Origin: Pseudomonadota bacterium
GTDB lineage: Bacteria > Pseudomonadota > Alphaproteobacteria > Acetobacterales > Acetobacteraceae
Direction of reading: 5' to 3'
DNA: 9,254 bases
Assembly (NCBI GenBank): GCA_021828605.1
Contig: JAJZEG010000280.1
Coordinates: 1 to 9,254, forward strand
In this document: piece after piece, positions 5,942 through 9,254 of the stretch
Position numbering within the stretch: the stretch's first letter is position 1
How the letters are laid out: each line of letters begins with the position of its first letter
The notes under the pieces: generated by a model
The model's database searches: none
Seen by the model: the letters and a program-made list of their open reading frames with translations, nothing else
What the model was told of the DNA's origin: nothing
Made by a program: the position numbers and the translations under genes

Positions 5942-7339
5942 TCAGAAGTGGATGACCTGACCGTAGGCGTCAAGGACTGATTCGTGCATCGCTTCGCTGA
6001 TGGTGGGATGCGGGAATACGGTGTGCATCAAATCAGCCTCGGTTGCTTCGAGTTGCCGGGCGATGACGTAGCCTTGGATCATTTCGGTGACTTCGGCACC
6101 CGCCATGTGCGCGCCGAGCAGTTCGCCGGTTTTGGCATCGAAAATAGTTTTGATCATGCCCTCGGCCTCGCCCATTGCGATCGCTTTGCCGTTACCGATG
6201 AAGGGGAAGCGCCCGATTTTGATTGCCCGACCTTTTTGTTTGGCAGCGACTTCGGTCAGGCCGACCGAGGCGACCTGTGGGCGGCAATAGGTGCAGCCGG
6301 GGATATTGCCGGTCTCGAACGGGTGGGGGTTGAGGCCTGCGATTGCTTCGATGCAGACCACGCCTTCATGACTGGCTTTGTGGGCCAGCCAGGGTGGGCC
6401 AGTCAGATCGCCAATCGCATAGAGGCCGGGCACGCCGGTGCGACCGAAACCATCGACGACGACATGGGTGCGCTCGATTTTTACACCCGCCGCTTCCAGG
6501 CCGAGATTTTCGACATTGCCGACGATGCCGACGGCGGAAATGACCCGCTCGGCGTTGAGTTGTTCAATCTTGCCGCCGACTTCGACGGTGACGGTAACCG
6601 AGCTTGCGGATTTTTTGGCGCCTTTGACCGTTGCGTTGGTGTAGAGTTTCATGCCTTGTTTTTCGAATTGTTTATGCATGAAGGCGGAGATTTCTTCATC
6701 CTCGACCGGCAGAATTCGGGGCAACGCTTCGATAACGGTGACCTCGGCGCCCATGGCGCGAAAGAAACTGGCAAACTCGATGCCGATGGCGCCAGAGCCG
6801 ATCACTACCAGGGTTTTGGGCATGATGTCAGGCACCATCGCCTCACGATAGGACCAGATTTTTGCGCCATCGGGCTCAAGGCCGGGCAGGATGCGGGCAC
6901 GGGCACCGGTTGCGAAAATAATATGCGGGGCGGTGAGAGTTGCGGTGATTTGATCGGTTTTATTAACAGTGAGTTTGTTTGGACCCGCAAGTTTTCCCGC
7001 GCCATCAAACACGGTGATTTTGTTTTTTTTCATCAGATGCGCAACACCCGAGGAAAGCTGCCTGGCGACGTTGCGTGAGCGTTTCACCACTTTGGCGAGA
7101 TCGAAATTGATATTATCGGCACTCAAACCGAATTCGCCGAGATTATGGAGCAGGTGATTGATTTCGGCAGTGCGCAGCAACGCCTTAGTGGGAATGCAGC
7201 CCCAATTCAGGCAAATGCCGCCGAGATTTTCGCGCTCGACGATGGCGACTTTCATGTTCAACTGAGCGGCGCGAATCGCGGTGACGTAACCGCCGGGGCC
7301 GCCGCCAACAATGATAACGTCAAAGGCTTGATCGGACAT
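5942..7339 (-). CDS. lpd: Dihydrolipoamide dehydrogenase (E3)
   Basis: 465-aa FAD flavoprotein that reoxidises dihydrolipoamide with NAD+, serving PDH and possibly other lipoate-dependent complexes. The FAD Rossmann motif is VGGGPGG at 11-17. The redox-active disulfide is Cys43/Cys48 in GGICLNWGCIPTK. The NAD-binding motif GSGAIG is at 181-186 with Glu204 ending the second strand (TVIEA). The catalytic pair near the C-terminus is His444/Glu449 in FPHPTISEAMHE. All hallmark residues are intact. The CLNWGCIPT version is typical of the Lpd encoded in alphaproteobacterial PDH operons, in contrast to the CLNVGCIPS version often linked to oxoglutarate dehydrogenase. There is no N-terminal lipoyl domain. 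AGGAG at 7346-7350, 6 nt before the ATG, confirms the start and overlaps the stop of the upstream acetyltransferase gene. Confidence 0.97.
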   Translation of the reverse strand: MSDQAFDVIIVGGGPGGYVTAIRAAQLNMKVAIVERENLGGICLNWGCIPTKALLRTAEINHLLHNLGEFGLSADNINFDLAKVVKRSRNVARQLSSGVAHLMKKNKITVFDGAGKLAGPNKLTVNKTDQITATLTAPHIIFATGARARILPGLEPDGAKIWSYREAMVPDIMPKTLVVIGSGAIGIEFASFFRAMGAEVTVIEALPRILPVEDEEISAFMHKQFEKQGMKLYTNATVKGAKKSASSVTVTVEVGGKIEQLNAERVISAVGIVGNVENLGLEAAGVKIERTHVVVDGFGRTGVPGLYAIGDLTGPPWLAHKASHEGVVCIEAIAGLNPHPFETGNIPGCTYCRPQVASVGLTEVAAKQKGRAIKIGRFPFIGNGKAIAMGEAEGMIKTIFDAKTGELLGAHMAGAEVTEMIQGYVIARQLEATEADLMHTVFPHPTISEAMHESVLDAYGQVIHF

Positions 7340-7345
7340 TCTCTG

Positions 7346-7350
7346 CTCCT
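7346..7350 (-). promoter_or_regulatory. Ribosome binding site of lpd, overlapping the GNAT stop codon
   Basis: Read on the minus strand, TAGGAGCAGAGAATG contains the stop TAG of the acetyltransferase (7349-7351), the Shine-Dalgarno AGGAG and the lpd ATG within 15 nt. Ribosomes ending the upstream gene therefore finish on the lpd ribosome site, which favours coupled expression. Confidence 0.75.
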
Positions 7351-7843
7351 AGGCGGCGAGGGCGTGGAGAGCGGCGCCGCTGACGCGATAACGGGTCCAT
7401 TCATCGAGCGGTTCGGCGCCGAGCGATGTGTAGAAATCAATGGCGGGTTGGTTCCAATCGAGTACCTGCCACTCAAAGCGCGCACAACCACGGCGGACGG
7501 CTTCGCCGGCCAAATGGCGGAGCAGGGCTTTGCCAAATCCGTTGCCACGGGCTTGCGGTTTGACGAACAGATCTTCGAGATACAAGCCTGCTTTGCCGGT
7601 CCAGGTTGAGAAGCTGGTGAAATAAAGTGCAAATCCGGCGATGCTGCTTTGATGTTCGACGAGCACCGCCTGGGCCAAAGGCTGGGTACAAAATAAAGCG
7701 GCGCGCAGCATCGGCGCGGTCATTTGCACGGCATCGGGGGCGCGTTCATAGGCCGCTAGATCATGCACTAACGCGAGCAGCGCATCGACATCATCTGGCG
7801 TGGCCGGGCGAACCAGCCCTGGTTTCGTTGCGCAGTCCACCAT
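7349..7843 (-). CDS. GNAT N-acetyltransferase, SSAT/thialysine acetyltransferase-like
   Basis: 164-aa single-domain acetyl-CoA-dependent N-acetyltransferase. The acetyl-CoA binding motif A is YLEDLFVKPQARGNGFGKALL (about 88-108), with the pyrophosphate loop ARGNGFG. The pattern FTSFSTWTGKAGLYLEDL and then WQVLDWNQPAIDFYTSLGAE strongly resembles the spermidine/spermine N1-acetyltransferase family, particularly the SSAT2 branch, which in eukaryotes acetylates thialysine rather than polyamines. Tyr138 in DFYTSLGA is at the place of the catalytic tyrosine. Substrate cannot be decided from sequence. It starts 4 nt after the pdhC stop and ends on the lpd ribosome site, so it is a genuine operon member. 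Its own start has only a weak Shine-Dalgarno. Confidence 0.88.
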   Translation of the reverse strand: MVDCATKPGLVRPATPDDVDALLALVHDLAAYERAPDAVQMTAPMLRAALFCTQPLAQAVLVEHQSSIAGFALYFTSFSTWTGKAGLYLEDLFVKPQARGNGFGKALLRHLAGEAVRRGCARFEWQVLDWNQPAIDFYTSLGAEPLDEWTRYRVSGAALHALAA

Positions 7844-7847
7844 GCGA

Positions 7848-9128
7848 TTACAACATCAAACCAAGCGGGGCTTCGATCAGCGTTTTGAGTGCGGCGAGGA
7901 ATTCGGCGCCGGTTGCGCCATCGATCACTCGGTGATCGCAAGAGAGGGTGACGGTCATCACTGTGGCGATGGCGAGTTCGCTGCCGCGCACCACCGGGCG
8001 CGCTTCACCGGCACCAATGGCGATAATCGCGCCTTGCGGTGGGTTGATGATCGCCGAGAAGCTGGTGATGCCATACATGCCCAGATTGGATATTGAGAAG
8101 GAACCGCCTTGGAACTCTTCGGGTTTGAGCTTGCCGGCCTTCGCACGGGTGGCGAGGTCTTTCATTTCCGCGCTGATGGCGGCAAGACCTTTTTGATCGG
8201 CCTTGCGAATAATCGGCGTGATCAAGCCATCGGGGATTGCGACAGCGACAGAAATATCAACATCGTGATAGCGGATCATCGCTTCATCGGTGAAGCTGGC
8301 ATTGGCGGCGGGCACCCGACGCAAGGCGATGGCGCAGGCTTTGATGATAAAATCATTGACCGAAAGTTTGAAGCTGGCGGCACCGTCTTTGGGCGATTGG
8401 GCGTTCAGATCGGCGCGGAGTTTGAGCAACACATCAAGCTCGATATCCATCGCGAGATAAAAATGCGGGATGGTTTGTTTGGCGGTTTGCAAGCGCCGGG
8501 CGATGACTTTGCGCATCGAGGAATGGGCGATGGCGTCATGCGGCGCTGTGATGTCGGCGGATTTCGCTGACGGGATCGGGGCTTGAGAGGATTGCGCCGC
8601 TTGGGCTGGCGCCTGGGTTGGGGATTTTCCGCGCGCGGATTCGATGTCGGCTTTGACGATGCGGCCATTCGGGCCGGTGCCGGTCAGGTTCGCGAGATCA
8701 ATCCCGGCTTGCTGCGCCATCCGCCGGGCGAGCGGCGAGGCCGCGATACGGTCGGTGTTGTTGATTGCTGCTGGGGTTGCTGCGGGGGCCGGATTGCCGT
8801 TGGTGGTGGAGTTGGCTTTGGGCTCCGCGACTTTCGGGGCGGGGGCGGTTGATTGCTTGGGCGATGGCGCGTTGGGCACCGACTCACCGGCTTCGACCAG
8901 CACTGCGATCGGTGCGTTGACCGCGACATTTTCGGTGCCTGCGGCGACCAATATTTTGCCGAGCACCCCTTCATCGACCGCTTCGACTTCCATCGTGGCT
9001 TTATCGGTCTCGATTTCGGCGATGACGTCGCCGGATTTAATCACATCGCCTTCCTGCTTGAGCCATTTGGCTAACGTGCCTTCGGTCATGGTGGGCGACA
9101 GAGCCGGCATCAGAATATTGGTGGCCAT
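7848..9128 (-). CDS. pdhC: Pyruvate dehydrogenase E2, dihydrolipoamide acetyltransferase
   Basis: 426-aa core subunit of the PDH complex, transferring the acetyl group from the lipoyl arm to CoA. Domain order: one lipoyl domain at 1-80 with lipoylated Lys43 in ETDKATME; an Ala/Pro/Lys/Asn linker at about 82-125; a peripheral subunit-binding domain at about 127-165 ([19 protein letters not shown], then [13 protein letters not shown]); a second Ala/Pro/Gln-rich linker to about 198; and the catalytic domain to the end. The catalytic motif is DHRVIDG at 398-404, with His399 and Asp403. [16 protein letters not shown] at the N-terminus and the adjacent E1-beta identify it as a pyruvate, not oxoglutarate, E2. 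The single lipoyl domain and length are typical of alphaproteobacterial PDH E2. The start is fixed by GGGAGGA at 9134-9140. Confidence 0.97.
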   Translation of the reverse strand: MATNILMPALSPTMTEGTLAKWLKQEGDVIKSGDVIAEIETDKATMEVEAVDEGVLGKILVAAGTENVAVNAPIAVLVEAGESVPNAPSPKQSTAPAPKVAEPKANSTTNGNPAPAATPAAINNTDRIAASPLARRMAQQAGIDLANLTGTGPNGRIVKADIESARGKSPTQAPAQAAQSSQAPIPSAKSADITAPHDAIAHSSMRKVIARRLQTAKQTIPHFYLAMDIELDVLLKLRADLNAQSPKDGAASFKLSVNDFIIKACAIALRRVPAANASFTDEAMIRYHDVDISVAVAIPDGLITPIIRKADQKGLAAISAEMKDLATRAKAGKLKPEEFQGGSFSISNLGMYGITSFSAIINPPQGAIIAIGAGEARPVVRGSELAIATVMTVTLSCDHRVIDGATGAEFLAALKTLIEAPLGLML

Positions 9129-9133
9129 TTTGT

Positions 9134-9140
9134 TCCTCCC
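9134..9140 (-). promoter_or_regulatory. Ribosome binding site of pdhC
   Basis: GGGAGGA on the minus strand lies 5 nt before the ATG at 9128 and immediately after the E1-beta stop codon. It is the strongest Shine-Dalgarno of the minus-strand operon, matching the need for many E2 copies in the complex. Confidence 0.8.
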
Positions 9141-9254
9141 TCAGAACAATTTTTTAACGGCGTCGACAACCCAGTTCGGCTGGGGGAGTGCCAGTTTTTC
9201 GAGGTTGGCCGCGTAGGGCATCGGCACGTCGAGCCCGGCGACGCGGAGCGGTGG
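9141..9254 (-). CDS. pdhB: Pyruvate dehydrogenase E1 beta subunit, C-terminal fragment (cut by window edge)
   Basis: Only the last 37 codons and the TGA stop (9141-9143) are visible, reading [21 protein letters not shown] and ending in DAVKKLF. The [16 protein letters not shown] segment is the conserved C-terminal signature of PDH E1-beta of the heterotetrameric (alpha2beta2) type, where E1-beta helps bind E2. The gap to pdhC is 12 bp. The rest of the gene, including any N-terminal lipoyl domain as found in several alphaproteobacterial E1-beta proteins, and the expected pdhA, lie to the right of the window. Confidence 0.9.
   Translation of the reverse strand, partial: PPLRVAGLDVPMPYAANLEKLALPQPNWVVDAVKKLF

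Larger units (their letters stand above)
3444..9254 (-). other. Predicted seven-gene PDH/lipoate transcription unit
   Basis: Gene order along the minus strand is pdhB (partial), pdhC, GNAT, lpd, lipA, COQ10-family and ltaE, with gaps of 12, 4, 9, 6, 2 and 3 nt. No gap can hold a promoter or terminator, so co-transcription is likely, with the promoter outside the window to the right. Promoters inside genes cannot be excluded. Confidence 0.75.

Noticed and set aside
5984..7078. Long open frame on the plus strand (364 codons) opposite lpd
   Set aside because: The encoded sequence is rich in Asp/Gly/Phe/His with no recognisable domain, and it lies wholly antisense to an intact lpd with all catalytic motifs. 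It is a by-product of GC-rich codon structure.

Overview
The window looks like a chromosomal stretch of an alphaproteobacterium. The evidence is gene order: E1-beta, E2, lpd, lipA and a COQ10-type START gene in one tight run is an alphaproteobacterial arrangement, and the protein sequences fit. Rhodospirillales/Acetobacteraceae is my best guess, but this is inference from general similarity, not a search. The DNA is moderately GC-rich and almost fully coding. I see no tRNA, rRNA, insertion sequence, CRISPR array or phage gene.

There are three transcription blocks. (1) Positions 1-662, minus strand: an arsenic-resistance pair, arsR then arsC, overlapping by 10 nt; arsC is cut by the left edge. 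(2) Positions 793-3447, plus strand: lutB, lutC and an Smr-domain gene, overlapping by 4 and about 26 nt. Blocks 1 and 2 diverge from a 130-bp gap that contains an AT-rich palindrome suited to an ArsR operator. (3) Positions 9254-3444, minus strand: the 3' end of pyruvate dehydrogenase E1-beta, then E2, an SSAT-like GNAT acetyltransferase, dihydrolipoamide dehydrogenase, lipoyl synthase, a COQ10/RatA-family protein and a low-specificity threonine aldolase. All gaps in this block are 12 bp or less. Blocks 2 and 3 converge and share a TTAA that provides both stop codons.

Block 3 is the metabolic core. E1-beta and E2 oxidise pyruvate to acetyl-CoA, Lpd reoxidises the lipoyl arm on E2, and LipA makes the lipoyl group by sulfur insertion. 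The COQ10-family protein is thought to bind ubiquinone, the respiratory electron acceptor. Threonine aldolase yields glycine and acetaldehyde; glycine can enter the glycine cleavage system, which also needs lipoate and Lpd. Block 2 encodes two of the three components of the LutABC L-lactate oxidation system, which would supply pyruvate to block 3; the third component, LutA, is not in the window.

I found no convincing unknown system. The points most worth a second look are lutBC without lutA beside ars genes, the C-terminal cysteine pattern of ArsR, the acetyltransferase inside the PDH operon, threonine aldolase at its end, and the terminator-less convergent junction.
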